A stretch of DNA of 39,148 nt from Aquibacillus rhizosphaerae (GCF_030282825.1 NZ_JASTZU010000014.1:1-39148); one strand, 5' to 3'; shown: positions 16,579-25,929, counted from the stretch's first letter. Notes: a model not told the origin generated them from the letters alone. Numbers and translations: made by a program.

Positions 16579-16983
16579 TCACTGTTTTCTTTTTTTCCAC
16601 ATCTCCATGATTACCGTTCCCCATTTCATAACTTGGGCAGTTGAATCTTGATTTTCTTTAGAAACAGTGGTAATACTTCTTGATACAGATCTTATCGAAT
16701 TATTAAACTCATTAACGGTATCTCCAATTCCTTTGATACCTTCTACAAGAGTATTCATTTTTGTTGACTTTTCATTTATATCTTCAGCCAATTTATTAGT
16801 CTTGTTTAAAAGGGAAGTGGTTTCAACTGTAATACCTTCCATTTGTTTTTCAAGACCTTCTAGAGTATCAGCCACATGTGTCATCGTTCTTTGTGTAGCT
16901 TTTAACACTCTTGCTAAATAAATAACAAGTACAGCAAAAGCAATGGCGACAATGATTGCTGCGATATAAAGTAAATTTATCAT
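16579..16983 (-). CDS. ytxG: DUF948 membrane protein YtxG
   Basis: 134 residues. One N-terminal helix (about 3-25, LLYIAAIIVAIAFAVLVIYL) is followed by a long predicted coiled coil (about 28-115), as in chemoreceptor-like DUF948 proteins, and a short basic end (MWKKRKQ). It is first of ytxG-ytxH, 50 bases upstream of ytxH. AAGGAG precedes the ATG, and a sigma-B-like promoter lies at 17066-17041. The family belongs to the B. subtilis general stress regulon, but the molecular role is not known. Confidence 0.92.
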   Translation of the reverse strand: MINLLYIAAIIVAIAFAVLVIYLARVLKATQRTMTHVADTLEGLEKQMEGITVETTSLLNKTNKLAEDINEKSTKMNTLVEGIKGIGDTVNEFNNSIRSVSRSITTVSKENQDSTAQVMKWGTVIMEMWKKRKQ

Positions 16984-17040
16984 TCTACTAGACCAACTCC
17001 TTAACTATGTATAAACTCTATTCCATTGACTTAACAATAT

Positions 17041-17066
17041 TTACCCTTACTTGTAACCATTTAAAC
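17041..17066 (-). promoter_or_regulatory. Sigma-B-type promoter of ytxGH
   Basis: On the minus strand GTTTAA, 14 bases, GGGTAA, which fits the sigma-B consensus GTTT(AA)-N12-15-GGGTAT with one mismatch. It lies about 57 bases before ytxG, the orthologue of a known sigma-B-dependent operon. Confidence 0.75.
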
Positions 17067-17171
17067 ATATTCTTTTAACCCTCGTAATTAAAATCAACAA
17101 TTTCTGCTTTTTTTATTCAAGAAAATTAACATTGTTTATAACTGAACTTAAAAACATTTGCTAAGATTTAA

Positions 17172-17205
17172 AGAAAATAAAATAAGAGAGGTTGCCCCTC
17201 CCTTA
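17172..17205 (-). terminator. Probable terminator of murC
   Basis: On the minus strand AAGGGAG, loop, CTCTCTT, then ATTTTATTTT: a 7-bp stem with one G-U pair, about 67 bases past the murC stop. Confidence 0.7.
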
Positions 17206-17271
17206 TATATACTTCTATATTTAATTAAAAATTCCTTTAATTAACCATTATTAATTTAAATCAAGTGATTC

Positions 17272-18570
17272 TTACTTATTGACCTGGTTTTCATATGCTT
17301 GTTGAAACTTTTGAATATCTCCAGCTCCCATAAAAATAAGCACACTTTCGTTAAATTGCTCTAATACTTGTGTATGGTCAACCTCTAAGATACGGCAATT
17401 ATCAATTAGTACTCGTAAATCTTCAATTGACAGCTTAGCATCACCTTCACGTGCTGAACCAAAGATATCACATAAATAAACTTGATCTGCCATCTGTAGA
17501 CTACGAGCAAAATCCTGCAAAAATGTTTTGGTTCTAGAATAAGTATGTGGTTGAAAGATAGCTGTTATTGACTTGTTTGGATACTTTTTTCTCGCAGAAT
17601 CAATGGTTGCTTCAATTTCTTTAGGATGATGTGCATAATCATCAATTAGAATCTGATTGCCTAATATCTTCTCTGTAAATCTACGTTTCACACCTTTAAA
17701 TGAGTGAATTTTCTTAATATCTGTCGCAGACATACCTTCGTAATGACAAATTGAAATTACTGCTAAAGCATTGAGCACGTTGTGATTACCATATGTTGGT
17801 ACGGTAAATGAATCATAGTAATTGTTCCTCACAAATACGTCAAAAGTCGTTCCTTGTTTATCTTCTGAAACATTTTTCGCCTGAAAATCGTTTGTATCGG
17901 CAAATCCATAATATAGCACCGGAACTTTTGCCTGAATCCGTTGTAAATACTCATCATCGCCGCATGCTACAATTCCCTTTTTAACTTTTTCAGCCATTTG
18001 TTGAAAAGATTGGAAAACATCTTCAATACTAGAAAAATAATCTGGATGATCAAAATCAATATTAGTCATGATGCAATAATCAGGTTCATATTGTAAAAAG
18101 TGTCTTCGGTATTCACATGCCTCAAAAGCAAAATACTCACTATTCACATGCCCCATACCGGTACCATCACCTATGAGATAAGAGATTGGATACGTTTGAT
18201 TTAACACATGAGCCAGCAAACCTGTAGTAGACGTTTTTCCATGCGCACCTGTTACAGCAATACTTGTATATTGTTTTAACCACTCACCTAAGAATTCATG
18301 GTATCGATAAAATGGTAAACCAATTCTTTTTGCCTCTTTTATCTCTTCGTTATCATCATTGAAGGCATTTCCAGCAATAATTGTTAATCCATCTTTGATG
18401 TTGTTCTTTGAAAAAGGGTATATTGGAATGTTTTTTTCCTCTAATGCAGATTGCGTAAAAAAAACTTTTTCTACGTCAGAACCTTGAACCTTTTCGCCAG
18501 AGTCATTTAGAATTTGTGCTAACGCACTCATTCCAGTCCCTTTAATACCAATAAAATGGTAAGTTGTCAT
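17272..18570 (-). CDS. murC: UDP-N-acetylmuramate--L-alanine ligase
   Basis: Mur ligase of 432 residues that adds L-alanine to UDP-MurNAc with ATP, the first peptide-stem step of peptidoglycan synthesis. A Rossmann-like UDP-binding start ([15 protein letters not shown]) is followed by the ATP P-loop GAHGKTS at 108-114, the Mur central domain ([12 protein letters not shown]) and the C-terminal ligase domain ([19 protein letters not shown]). I start at ATG 18570, nine bases after GGAGG; a TTG two codons upstream sits too close to the RBS. In B. subtilis it lies next to ytpT(sftA) and ytxG; here a nicotinate phosphoribosyltransferase gene lies between murC and sftA. Confidence 0.97.
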   Translation of the reverse strand: MTTYHFIGIKGTGMSALAQILNDSGEKVQGSDVEKVFFTQSALEEKNIPIYPFSKNNIKDGLTIIAGNAFNDDNEEIKEAKRIGLPFYRYHEFLGEWLKQYTSIAVTGAHGKTSTTGLLAHVLNQTYPISYLIGDGTGMGHVNSEYFAFEACEYRRHFLQYEPDYCIMTNIDFDHPDYFSSIEDVFQSFQQMAEKVKKGIVACGDDEYLQRIQAKVPVLYYGFADTNDFQAKNVSEDKQGTTFDVFVRNNYYDSFTVPTYGNHNVLNALAVISICHYEGMSATDIKKIHSFKGVKRRFTEKILGNQILIDDYAHHPKEIEATIDSARKKYPNKSITAIFQPHTYSRTKTFLQDFARSLQMADQVYLCDIFGSAREGDAKLSIEDLRVLIDNCRILEVDHTQVLEQFNESVLIFMGAGDIQKFQQAYENQVNK

Positions 18571-18590
18571 AAACAAGAACCTCCAAAAAA

Positions 18591-18675
18591 TGAGTGATTT
18601 TTTCTCTTTATATTTGTATATATATCACTCTGGTAACTATTTAGTTATTATAGCAAATCATTGCAAATAGGTGAA
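18591..18675 (-). promoter_or_regulatory. murC promoter with inverted repeat in the leader
   Basis: On the minus strand TTCACC (18675-18670), 17 bases, TATAAT (18652-18647), with an extended -10 TGC immediately before. Between the -10 and the RBS lies an inverted repeat, GAGTGAT (18630-18624) and ATCACTC (18597-18591), with a 26-base AT-rich loop. Confidence 0.55.
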
Positions 18676-18701
18676 TAACCAATTGCTAATTTGTATATTT
18701 G

Positions 18702-19811
18702 TTATTTTTCTATATAATCCACTTTTTTCAGACGTGGGTTAGGTCGAAATTGTCTTCCTTCTTTTGCTTGATCTTTTCCATTCAATAATACACTATCACC
18801 TGTAAAACCAATATTTATATCTAATAAACTCCGACCTATTCCATAAACATCAACTGGTACATTCTGTTTTTCAAATTCACGGATTCTTTGTTCGTTAAAC
18901 CCGCCACTTGCAATTATTTGCACGTGATTATAACCTTCCTCATCAAGAGCTCTCCTTAAAGCAAAAATCAACTTCGGATTAACTCCTCTAGGGTCAAAAG
19001 TTCCCATTAAGTGTTGATTTCTCAAAAAATATTTGTCGACCATATTTTTTGAGGTGTCTAGACGCACCCCCATTAATTTGTTGCCAAATTTTCGAGCAAC
19101 TTTTAATGAATCAGTGACTACATCATTATTATAGTCTACAAGCACCATCAAATCATCATCTGGATAGACTTGTTGATATGCTTTTGCAGCTGCTACCACA
19201 TCGCCTTCAAACATTTGAATCATAGCATGAGGCATTGTACCTATCCCTTTTTTACCCCACCACTCATTCATTGCATGAGTAGCCTGAGCCGTAGAACCAC
19301 CAATGAACGCTGCATACCCGTCTCCCGCTTGCTGCGTATAGTGATCATCTCTATCACCCATGAATATAACTGGCTTTTGCTTTCCTGATGTTCGTGCTGC
19401 TTTTACTACATTATATACATTTGTTGCTACTGACGTTCTTCTCGCTAGTATACCATCAATAATTCCTTCAAGAAAACCAAATGACTGATAAGGACCGGTT
19501 ACTGTTAAAACAGTTTCGAAAGGACTTATTTTATCCCCATCTCGTAAAGAAAGAATTTCCAGTTTACCTGGTTGGTCTGCAAACGTATGTAATAAAGCAA
19601 TGGCTTCATCTGTACCACAGAGAACCGCATTGCTTTTTTGAAAAAATTGCATTGTTACCTGATTATTCGGTATTAACTTTTCTGCTATTTCTTTCGTCTT
19701 AAGGAAATAGACAGCAGAGAACCAACCTTCTTTAATTCTTTCATCAAATTTAAATGTTGTATTTGTCAAACGTTCAATTTCACCATTTAACTTTTTGGTA
19801 ATTTCTTTCAT
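18702..19811 (-). CDS. Nicotinate phosphoribosyltransferase, short form
   Basis: 369 residues, much shorter than the about 490-residue PncB of B. subtilis and like the compact bacterial and archaeal form. It joins nicotinate and PRPP to make nicotinate mononucleotide in NAD salvage. Family features include an N-terminal GWFSAVYFLKT region, GDRDDHYTQQAGDGYAAFIG, the PRT barrel with LVDYNNDVV and VRLDTSKN, and IIASGGFNE with VYGIGRSLL near the phosphate site. The ATG is preceded by AAGGAG. A promoter overlapping a perfect palindrome lies upstream. It is not part of this locus in B. subtilis. Family assignment is firm; I give no symbol because the subfamily differs from classical pncB. Confidence 0.88.
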   Translation of the reverse strand: MKEITKKLNGEIERLTNTTFKFDERIKEGWFSAVYFLKTKEIAEKLIPNNQVTMQFFQKSNAVLCGTDEAIALLHTFADQPGKLEILSLRDGDKISPFETVLTVTGPYQSFGFLEGIIDGILARRTSVATNVYNVVKAARTSGKQKPVIFMGDRDDHYTQQAGDGYAAFIGGSTAQATHAMNEWWGKKGIGTMPHAMIQMFEGDVVAAAKAYQQVYPDDDLMVLVDYNNDVVTDSLKVARKFGNKLMGVRLDTSKNMVDKYFLRNQHLMGTFDPRGVNPKLIFALRRALDEEGYNHVQIIASGGFNEQRIREFEKQNVPVDVYGIGRSLLDINIGFTGDSVLLNGKDQAKEGRQFRPNPRLKKVDYIEK

Positions 19812-19858
19812 TACAATTACTCCTTAACAAGCATCTATAGTCTTAATTATCTTTGTCC

Positions 19859-19890
19859 ATCATATAAGAATAGTGCAACTTGGACAAGTT
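19859..19890 (-). promoter_or_regulatory. Promoter of the nicotinate phosphoribosyltransferase with overlapping palindrome
   Basis: On the minus strand TTGTCC (19887-19882), 17 bases, TATGAT (19864-19859). The -35 sits inside the perfect 14-bp palindrome AACTTGTCCAAGTT (19890-19877), a plausible repressor operator. Confidence 0.55.
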
Positions 19891-19952
19891 ATATCCTAGT
19901 TATAAGAAAATAATTGTAAATATTTATAGTTCTTATTATCTTCATTTTTATT

Positions 19953-22094
19953 CTAATTATGATTATTATCTTCATTTAAATAGGAATTCAACTCGTTTTC
20001 AGTAATTAATACATCACGTGGTTTACTACCCTTTTGTTCAGATATTATACCACTTGCCTCCATTGAATCAATTAATCGTGCTGCTCGATTGTATCCAATT
20101 TTAAATTTTCTTTGTAAAAGAGATGCACTTGCTCCATTATGCTGTAAACATAAGTCTATAGCTTCACTATAGAGTTCATCCTCTTCTTTATCGACATTCA
20201 ACTGCTTTAATAGTTGTTCTTGTTCAAAGAGATAGTTTGGTGTGGAATTTTTCTTAATATGGGCAGTAACTCGTTCAATTTCATCATCAGAAACAAAAGC
20301 GCCTTGTATTCTGACTGATTGCCCTGCCCCATTTTCCACAAAGAGCATATCTCCTTTACCTAGTAATTTCTCAGCTCCACTTGAATCTATTATTGTTCTG
20401 GAATCCACTTGTGAAGATACACTAAATGCAATTCTAGTAGGAATATTTGCTTTGATTAATCCCGTAATTACATCAACCGATGGTCTCTGTGTTGCCAATA
20501 ACAAATGAATCCCGCATGCTCTCGCTTTTTGTGCAATTCTACAAATGGCGTCCTCCACATCCTGTGGTGATACCATCATTAAGTCCGCTAGTTCATCAAT
20601 GACAATAACTAGATAAGGAAGTTTCTCATGTTGACGATTTTGATTTATCATCTTTTGATTATAACGATCAATATCCCTTGCGCCTTCAGTAACAAATTTC
20701 TCATAACGCTCTTCCATTTCTGCAACAGCCCATTTTAATGCAGAAGTTGCCGCTTTTACGTCCGTAATAACTGGCGAAACAAGATGCGGAAGGTCATTAT
20801 AAGGTGCAAGTTCAACCATCTTTGGATCAATTAATAAAAACCGAACATCTTCATGACTCGCTTTATACAACAAACTTATCAAAATTGTATTAATACAAAC
20901 ACTTTTACCAGAACCAGTTGCACCAGCAATTAATCCATGAGGCATTTTTTTTAAGTCAGTTATAATAGGACGACCTGCGATATCTAATCCCAAGGCAACA
21001 CTTAGAGGGGACGAGTTCTGTTTGAAACCATTCGTTTCAAACAGTTCTTGAAGAACCACAGCTTGAGATTTTGGATTAGGTACTTCTATGCCAATCGTAT
21101 TTTTACCTGGGATTGGTGCTTCCATCCGGATATCTCTAGCCGCCATATTCAGTTTAATATCGTCGCTTAAGTTTTTAATTTTACTTACTTTCACACCAGG
21201 TTCCGGTTGTATCTCAAACCTAGTAACAGCAGGTCCTTGCATAGCATTCACAACTTTAGCTCTAACATGGAAATGTTTTAAAGTTGTTTCTAACAAGTCT
21301 ATCTGCTCTGTAACCCAGTCACTATCTTCGGTAGTTCTTTCTACTTGATCATTTAGTAAATGCATTGGTGGACTAGGAAATGAGCGCTCTTGCTGTTTTT
21401 TTAGTAAATGATTTCTTTTATCACTCGGTATCATGAATACATTAAAAGGGACCTGCTTCTTTTGCGTTGAATGATTAGTATCACCGTCTGATTTTGCAGG
21501 TTGATTGAGGCTGTAAGATGTGTTTTTATTCACAACAGATTTACGATCATCTTCCGTTTTGTCCGGTGTTTCAGCCCCATTTATATTTTCATTACCATCT
21601 TTTACAATTGGTGTTGATTCCCCCATTCCTTTAAGTATCTCTACTTTTTCATTGTCCACTTTCTCTGGTGTTTCAAATATCTGTTTACTATCTTCTTCAT
21701 TAGTAATTTCCTTACGAATGTAAGCAGGCACGTCCAAGGACTCTTTTACAGGATAACCTTTGAAACCATAAATTGGTGATGGAACATCTGAAGCTTCAAA
21801 TGGTATATATTTATTAGTTATTTTCTTATTATTATTTTGATCAAAATCATTATTATTTGGACTTTCTTTTATTTCTTTTCGCTCTGAATATTCTTGATCT
21901 CTTATATTTTTTCGTATAGGAGCTTCTGATTTCACTGGAATTTCAAACTTTCTCTCACTAGGATATTGATAAGATATTCTAGTCTCAATTGTATTTTTTT
22001 CACGAATTGTTTTATTTTGATTTTCCTCTAACGGTGTATGATTCGTTTCTGTCTCAAACAATTGACTAACTTTGCGTTTTAATTGCTCCCACAT
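19953..22094 (-). CDS. sftA: Soluble DNA translocase SftA (FtsK/SpoIIIE family)
   Basis: 713-residue FtsK/SpoIIIE-type motor without membrane helices, the SftA (YtpT) form that moves chromosomal DNA away from the closing septum. About 230 N-terminal residues are charged and low in complexity; B. subtilis SftA is longer (about 950), so this linker is short. Then come the alpha/beta motor region (VTRFEIQPEPGVKVSKI), Walker A GATGSGKS at 391-398, Walker B (YLVIVIDELADLMM) and LLLATQRPSVDVITG. The C-terminal winged-helix gamma domain (QRKFKIGYNRAARLIDSME) would read polar DNA guide sequences. The ATG follows a moderate RBS (GAGTGG). It lies downstream of ytpR, beyond a terminator. Confidence 0.94.
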   Translation of the reverse strand: MWEQLKRKVSQLFETETNHTPLEENQNKTIREKNTIETRISYQYPSERKFEIPVKSEAPIRKNIRDQEYSERKEIKESPNNNDFDQNNNKKITNKYIPFEASDVPSPIYGFKGYPVKESLDVPAYIRKEITNEEDSKQIFETPEKVDNEKVEILKGMGESTPIVKDGNENINGAETPDKTEDDRKSVVNKNTSYSLNQPAKSDGDTNHSTQKKQVPFNVFMIPSDKRNHLLKKQQERSFPSPPMHLLNDQVERTTEDSDWVTEQIDLLETTLKHFHVRAKVVNAMQGPAVTRFEIQPEPGVKVSKIKNLSDDIKLNMAARDIRMEAPIPGKNTIGIEVPNPKSQAVVLQELFETNGFKQNSSPLSVALGLDIAGRPIITDLKKMPHGLIAGATGSGKSVCINTILISLLYKASHEDVRFLLIDPKMVELAPYNDLPHLVSPVITDVKAATSALKWAVAEMEERYEKFVTEGARDIDRYNQKMINQNRQHEKLPYLVIVIDELADLMMVSPQDVEDAICRIAQKARACGIHLLLATQRPSVDVITGLIKANIPTRIAFSVSSQVDSRTIIDSSGAEKLLGKGDMLFVENGAGQSVRIQGAFVSDDEIERVTAHIKKNSTPNYLFEQEQLLKQLNVDKEEDELYSEAIDLCLQHNGASASLLQRKFKIGYNRAARLIDSMEASGIISEQKGSKPRDVLITENELNSYLNEDNNHN

Positions 22095-22167
22095 AATTAT
22101 TCCACTCTTTCTCTAACAATTTAATTCTTATTTTATCAGTTTTTTATACAATTTGTGTATATAATCT

Positions 22168-22207
22168 AAAAAACCTTTGCCAGCATATATAGTGACAAAG
22201 GTTTTTT
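22168..22207. terminator. Terminator between ytpR and sftA
   Basis: On the minus strand AACCTTTGTCA, loop, TGGCAAAGGTT, TTTTTAG. The plus strand also carries a T run, so it is bidirectional in form. It ends the ytpQ-ytpR transcript. Confidence 0.9.
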
Positions 22208-22231
22208 GAATATGAATAAACAATTTAAAGT

Positions 22232-22837
22232 TTAAAATTCAAAAGGTTGGCCAGTTTGATAACGATCTTCTAAAACATAGATGCCTTTTTCTATTGGAGC
22301 ATTAGGAAGACCAAGTTCTTTCTGAGAACAAATCATTCCACTAGAATCAACACCTCTTAGTTTCACAGGTTTTATTTCCATTCCACTAGGCATCACAGCT
22401 CCAACTTTTGCGACTACAACTTTCTGACCTTGTTCTATATTTGGGGCTCCACAAACAATCTGAAGTAGTTCATCGCCAACTTCAACCTTACAAACACTTA
22501 ATTTATCAGCATTTTCATGGGCTTGCTTTTCTTTGACATATCCTACTACAAATTTGGGGCTAAGGTCTACTTCTAATTTTTCATCTAAATTACTTTCTGC
22601 AAATACCTTATTTATGTCTTTTAGTAAATCTTCAGTTGCATCTATTTTTCCTGACTCTTCTATAGAAACGTATTTCGAGGCATTAAATATATTATATCCT
22701 AATAAATCTTTGCTTTCAGTATCATAAATTTTAACTACATCTTGATATGTTTGATACGAAATTTGGTAGCGGTCACCTTTTTTAATCGGTATCAGGAGTA
22801 CATCACCGATTCCTTGTTTATTATAAAATACATCCAT
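22232..22837 (-). CDS. ytpR: tRNA-binding-domain protein YtpR
   Basis: 201 residues. The N-terminal half (1-95) is a YtpR-specific DUF4479-type domain, and the C-terminal half (about 95-201) is an EMAP/Trbp111-like OB fold like the N terminus of PheT ([45 protein letters not shown]). The fold binds the outer corner of tRNA; cellular function is not settled. It begins two bases after the ytpQ stop codon, so the two are almost certainly co-transcribed and coupled. AAAGGGGAAG serves as RBS inside the ytpQ end. Confidence 0.93.
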   Translation of the reverse strand: MDVFYNKQGIGDVLLIPIKKGDRYQISYQTYQDVVKIYDTESKDLLGYNIFNASKYVSIEESGKIDATEDLLKDINKVFAESNLDEKLEVDLSPKFVVGYVKEKQAHENADKLSVCKVEVGDELLQIVCGAPNIEQGQKVVVAKVGAVMPSGMEIKPVKLRGVDSSGMICSQKELGLPNAPIEKGIYVLEDRYQTGQPFEF

Positions 22838-22839
22838 CT

Positions 22840-23667
22840 TTATTCTTCCCCTTTAGGTTGATTATTTTTAGTAGGTTTGTTTTTAGCTAAAATGAAAATT
22901 GGTTCTAATTTTTTATCTTCGTAGATGAAAGGTAACGATGTAATTGGCACTCGACCTTCGGCAAAGAATTTCATTGTCATTTGAGCTAATATATCATAAC
23001 CCATATCATTTTGAATATCAGCAAAGATCAATACATCTTGATGTGGCACTGCTACAGCAAGTTCACCTGTACTATTTGCCTTCATTTCTTCTAGAAGTGA
23101 TTCATTTAAAATTCTACTTGCATCATAACCATCTTGAGATGCCATAAAATAAAAATCATTACCCGCAACTGGGTCCTTTCTTGGCTCGGATGTTAAAGAA
23201 CGCACATTAAAAGTAGAAATTTCTCTCAATCTTTCTATTGTCCATCCTTCTTTATGAAGCATTTCCTCATCAATTAACTTGTAAGTCTTACCCAGATCAA
23301 GTGCATAATAAATTCTAGTTTCCGCAGTATGATCAGAGTAAATTAACTTCTTTTTCGATTTTGTTTTGGTTGGAAAAGAGGTGGCGCGAATAACTGGAAA
23401 TATATTTTTTTCTTTCCCTGTAAGTTCATGTGTTTGATTCATGATTTGCAGAGCTTCTACCACGTGGTATTCTAAGTCCTGTAATGCATCCTCCCCGCGT
23501 TGCTCATACTTTGCAATAACGTTTGGAATCGTAATCGATATACCTTGTTTAGTTTCCTTCCACTCTACTCGAAAAACATCTTTATCACGATTAAATGATA
23601 TATTCCAGTCAGGATTTTTCAGTCTTTCTTCAAGGATATTTTTCATTTTAATACTTGTCATCTTCAT
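22840..23667 (-). CDS. ytpQ: DUF1444 family protein YtpQ
   Basis: 275-residue soluble protein of the DUF1444 (YtpQ) family. Recognisable parts are the start ([18 protein letters not shown]), [17 protein letters not shown], the central [15 protein letters not shown] and the late [17 protein letters not shown]. No catalytic motif or membrane segment is evident and the function is unknown. The ATG 23667 is preceded by AAGGAGG at eight bases. It is first of ytpQ-ytpR and follows ytpP behind a terminator, in the same order as in B. subtilis. Confidence 0.92.
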   Translation of the reverse strand: MKMTSIKMKNILEERLKNPDWNISFNRDKDVFRVEWKETKQGISITIPNVIAKYEQRGEDALQDLEYHVVEALQIMNQTHELTGKEKNIFPVIRATSFPTKTKSKKKLIYSDHTAETRIYYALDLGKTYKLIDEEMLHKEGWTIERLREISTFNVRSLTSEPRKDPVAGNDFYFMASQDGYDASRILNESLLEEMKANSTGELAVAVPHQDVLIFADIQNDMGYDILAQMTMKFFAEGRVPITSLPFIYEDKKLEPIFILAKNKPTKNNQPKGEE

Positions 23668-23702
23668 GATTCATACCTCCTTATCCTAAATATGTATTAC
23701 AG

Positions 23703-23732
23703 ATAAAAACCTTGCCGCAAGTTTAGGCAAGG
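23703..23732 (-). terminator. Terminator of ytpP
   Basis: On the minus strand CCTTGCC, loop, GGCAAGG, TTTTTATC: a perfect 7-bp GC-rich stem 14 bases past the ytpP stop. Confidence 0.9.
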
Positions 23733-23745
23733 CACTAATTGCATA

Positions 23746-24063
23746 TTATGAAGGAAGACCTTCAATGAACTTATCAATTTCTTCTTTTGATTTGCGATCC
23801 TTACTAACAAATCGGCCGGTTTCTTTGCCTGCACTAAATGCTAAGAAGCTAGGAATACCAAAGATATCATATTTTGAGCAAACATCAATAAATTTATCTC
23901 GGTCAACATAAACAAACGTATATTCTTTATACATTTCCTCTAGTTCAGGTAAAACTGGCTCGATCACTCTACAATCTGGGCACCAATCAGCAGAAAATAA
24001 AAGAATTGCTTTTTCATTATTAATAATAGAATTTAACTGTTCAACAGATTCTAATTGTAACAT
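23746..24063 (-). CDS. ytpP: Thioredoxin-like protein YtpP
   Basis: 105-residue single-domain thioredoxin fold. The active site is WCPDC with Cys28 and Cys31, the cis-Pro turn is FGIPSFLAF, and no signal peptide is present, so it acts in the cytosol. I start at ATG 24063, nine bases after TAGGAG; a TTG three codons upstream lies too close to the RBS. WCPDC differs from the WCGPC of housekeeping thioredoxin and implies different partners; a bacillithiol-linked role is inferred from the family. Confidence 0.92.
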   Translation of the reverse strand: MLQLESVEQLNSIINNEKAILLFSADWCPDCRVIEPVLPELEEMYKEYTFVYVDRDKFIDVCSKYDIFGIPSFLAFSAGKETGRFVSKDRKSKEEIDKFIEGLPS

Positions 24064-24197
24064 ATCTATCAACTCCTATTTTAGTTCCTAATTAATCATT
24101 TTCATAATACCAAATTAGTCGTCATCTACAACAATATATAGTTGTAGATGATTGAACAAGGTAATTATGAAATTGACTCAATAATAAACAGTATATA

Positions 24198-25238
24198 TTA
24201 TTCGTAACTAATTTTCATATCTCCCGGCTTAATCCAACCTTTTTTACGAAACCACTCTGAAACGACCAAACTAATTATGGCCGGACCTACAATATGTAAT
24301 AACAATATAATCAAGAAAATATTTAAGCTAAATCCCATTGCTTCAAATGTCATAATTTGTCCTACAAAGCCAGCGGTTCCCATGCCTGCTCCTAAAGCAT
24401 TATTCGTCATCTCAAACCAAACAGTTGCAAATGGCGCCATAATTGCTCCGGCAATTGTTGGTGGTATGATAATAATTGGTTTTCTAATAATATTCGCTAC
24501 TTGTAGCATAGAAGTACCGATACCTTGAGCTAAACTACCACCCATACCATTATCTCGATAACTAGATACTGCAAATCCAACCATCTGAGCTGCACAACCT
24601 ACCGTTGCGGCACCTGCTGCAATTCCATCAAGAGACAACATAAGCGCAATTGCTAAACTAGAGATAGGAGCAGTTAATGCCCAGCCCATTAATATAGCAA
24701 CAATAATCCCCATTATTAACGGTTGTTGATCTGTAGACCAATTAATAATATTCCCAAAACCAGTCATGAAGGAATCAATTGGTGGACCGACAAGTTTTCC
24801 TACAGTAAATCCAACTACAAGCGTTAAAAATGGAGTAAGAATAATATCAACTTTTGTTTGCTTATAAATTATTTTACCGAATTCTGTAGCAAATAAAGCA
24901 GCAACGTAACTCCCTGCTGGTCCTCCTAAATCGTACCCATAAGCACCAGCAAACAAGACTGAAAACATTACTAGAGGTGGAGCCTTTAATCCATAGGCAA
25001 TTGCAACACCGATTGCTCCCCCAACAATTTTTTTGTCCATGGCGAACCCGCCCATTTCTACTAACCAACTAAAAAGTCCTAGGTCGCCAAACAGCTTTGG
25101 CAATTGTTGACCCAAGGTTTGAATAATCAATCCAATTAAAAGAGAAGAAAATAGTCCTAACGCCATATAACTAAGTGCAGTAATAAAATATTCTTTAGGT
25201 GATAAAGATACACCTTTCTTTGTTAAAAAGCTTTTCAT
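24198..25238 (-). CDS. PfoR-like PTS sugar transporter subunit IIC (PTS_EIIC_2)
   Basis: 346-residue polytopic membrane protein, with eight to ten hydrophobic segments rich in glycine. It matches the PTS_EIIC_2 family that includes Clostridium perfringens PfoR: KEYFITALSYMALGLFSSLL at the start, GGAIGVAIAYGLKAPPLV, GGPAGSYVAA, APISSLAIALMLSLDGIAAG and a final GPAIISLVVSEWFRKKGW. No EIIA or EIIB gene is nearby, so transport through the phosphotransferase system is not shown; family members may instead be sensors or transporters of unknown substrate. The ATG is preceded by AAGGAGG and a good sigma-A promoter lies upstream. The gene stands between ytpP and a lipoprotein gene. Confidence 0.87.
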   Translation of the reverse strand: MKSFLTKKGVSLSPKEYFITALSYMALGLFSSLLIGLIIQTLGQQLPKLFGDLGLFSWLVEMGGFAMDKKIVGGAIGVAIAYGLKAPPLVMFSVLFAGAYGYDLGGPAGSYVAALFATEFGKIIYKQTKVDIILTPFLTLVVGFTVGKLVGPPIDSFMTGFGNIINWSTDQQPLIMGIIVAILMGWALTAPISSLAIALMLSLDGIAAGAATVGCAAQMVGFAVSSYRDNGMGGSLAQGIGTSMLQVANIIRKPIIIIPPTIAGAIMAPFATVWFEMTNNALGAGMGTAGFVGQIMTFEAMGFSLNIFLIILLLHIVGPAIISLVVSEWFRKKGWIKPGDMKISYE

Positions 25239-25270
25239 TATGAACCTCCTTGTTTAACGTATTATTTGTT

Positions 25271-25299
25271 ATAATACACAATCCATTTATCAAACTCAA
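25271..25299 (-). promoter_or_regulatory. Probable promoter of the PfoR-like IIC gene
   Basis: On the minus strand TTGAGT, 17 bases, TATTAT, about 32 bases before the start codon. Confidence 0.6.
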
Positions 25300-25358
25300 T
25301 TTTTATTTAACTTTTTCACTCTAGTATGTACAGGTAGAAACATTACAAATAAAATGTC

Positions 25359-25398
25359 AAAAAAAACACGCATTCCAAAATATGAAATTCGTGTTTTT
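25359..25398. terminator. Terminator of the lipoprotein gene
   Basis: On the minus strand AAAAACACG-AATT, loop, AATG-CGTGTTTTTTTT. It is A/T-tailed on both sides and lies just past the lipoprotein stop codon. Confidence 0.85.
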
Positions 25399-25404
25399 CG
25401 AACA

Positions 25405-25929
25405 TTATTGTTCCTGAGATGTGTAAGCAATAGAATTAGCCATTTGCATCATAGCTTCTGCATCCTCTTCCATATCGTTGACAGAAGTATAGGTTGTTAT
25501 CTTCACTCCACCTACCCCTATTTGCAACTCATATGTGTCTTCTTCTTCTGATGAGACAACACCGATGTATCCGAATCGATCACTATTTTCAAACGACTCC
25601 AATAAAGTAAAATGTCCAGCAGATTCTGCGGCCTGGTAATTTAACTCACTTGTAGTTTCTTCAAGGGCGTTGTAGAACAAAATGTATGTTTGATCACTTT
25701 TTTCTAGAATTAAGTTACTTTGTGTTTCTTCAATAATTTCAAAGTTATTCGGTAAATATAATGAGAAGTGTTCCAAGTCCTGATTAACTTCTACACTATT
25801 ACTATTAAATGTAGACTCAGCTATCGTACGTGCTTCTTTCAGCGCCTCTTCTTCTGACTGACTACAACCACTTATGAGGATAATTAAGATTGTTAAGGTG
25901 ATGGAAAGATTCCATTTCATTCTTTTCAT
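25405..25929 (-). CDS. Small lipoprotein of unknown function
   Basis: 174 residues. A lipoprotein signal peptide is clear: basic MKRMKW, hydrophobic core, and lipobox LISGC with Cys22 as the predicted lipidation site, so it should be anchored on the outer face of the membrane. The mature part is acidic, and I recognise no domain; EEALKEARTIAESTF is followed by a mixed α/β pattern (FEIIEETQSNLILEKSDQTY). I start at ATG 25929, six bases after AGGAGG; the open frame extends 16 codons upstream but would bury the signal peptide. It is monocistronic and divergent from ytoQ. Confidence 0.8.
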   Translation of the reverse strand: MKRMKWNLSITLTILIILISGCSQSEEEALKEARTIAESTFNSNSVEVNQDLEHFSLYLPNNFEIIEETQSNLILEKSDQTYILFYNALEETTSELNYQAAESAGHFTLLESFENSDRFGYIGVVSSEEEDTYELQIGVGGVKITTYTSVNDMEEDAEAMMQMANSIAYTSQEQ

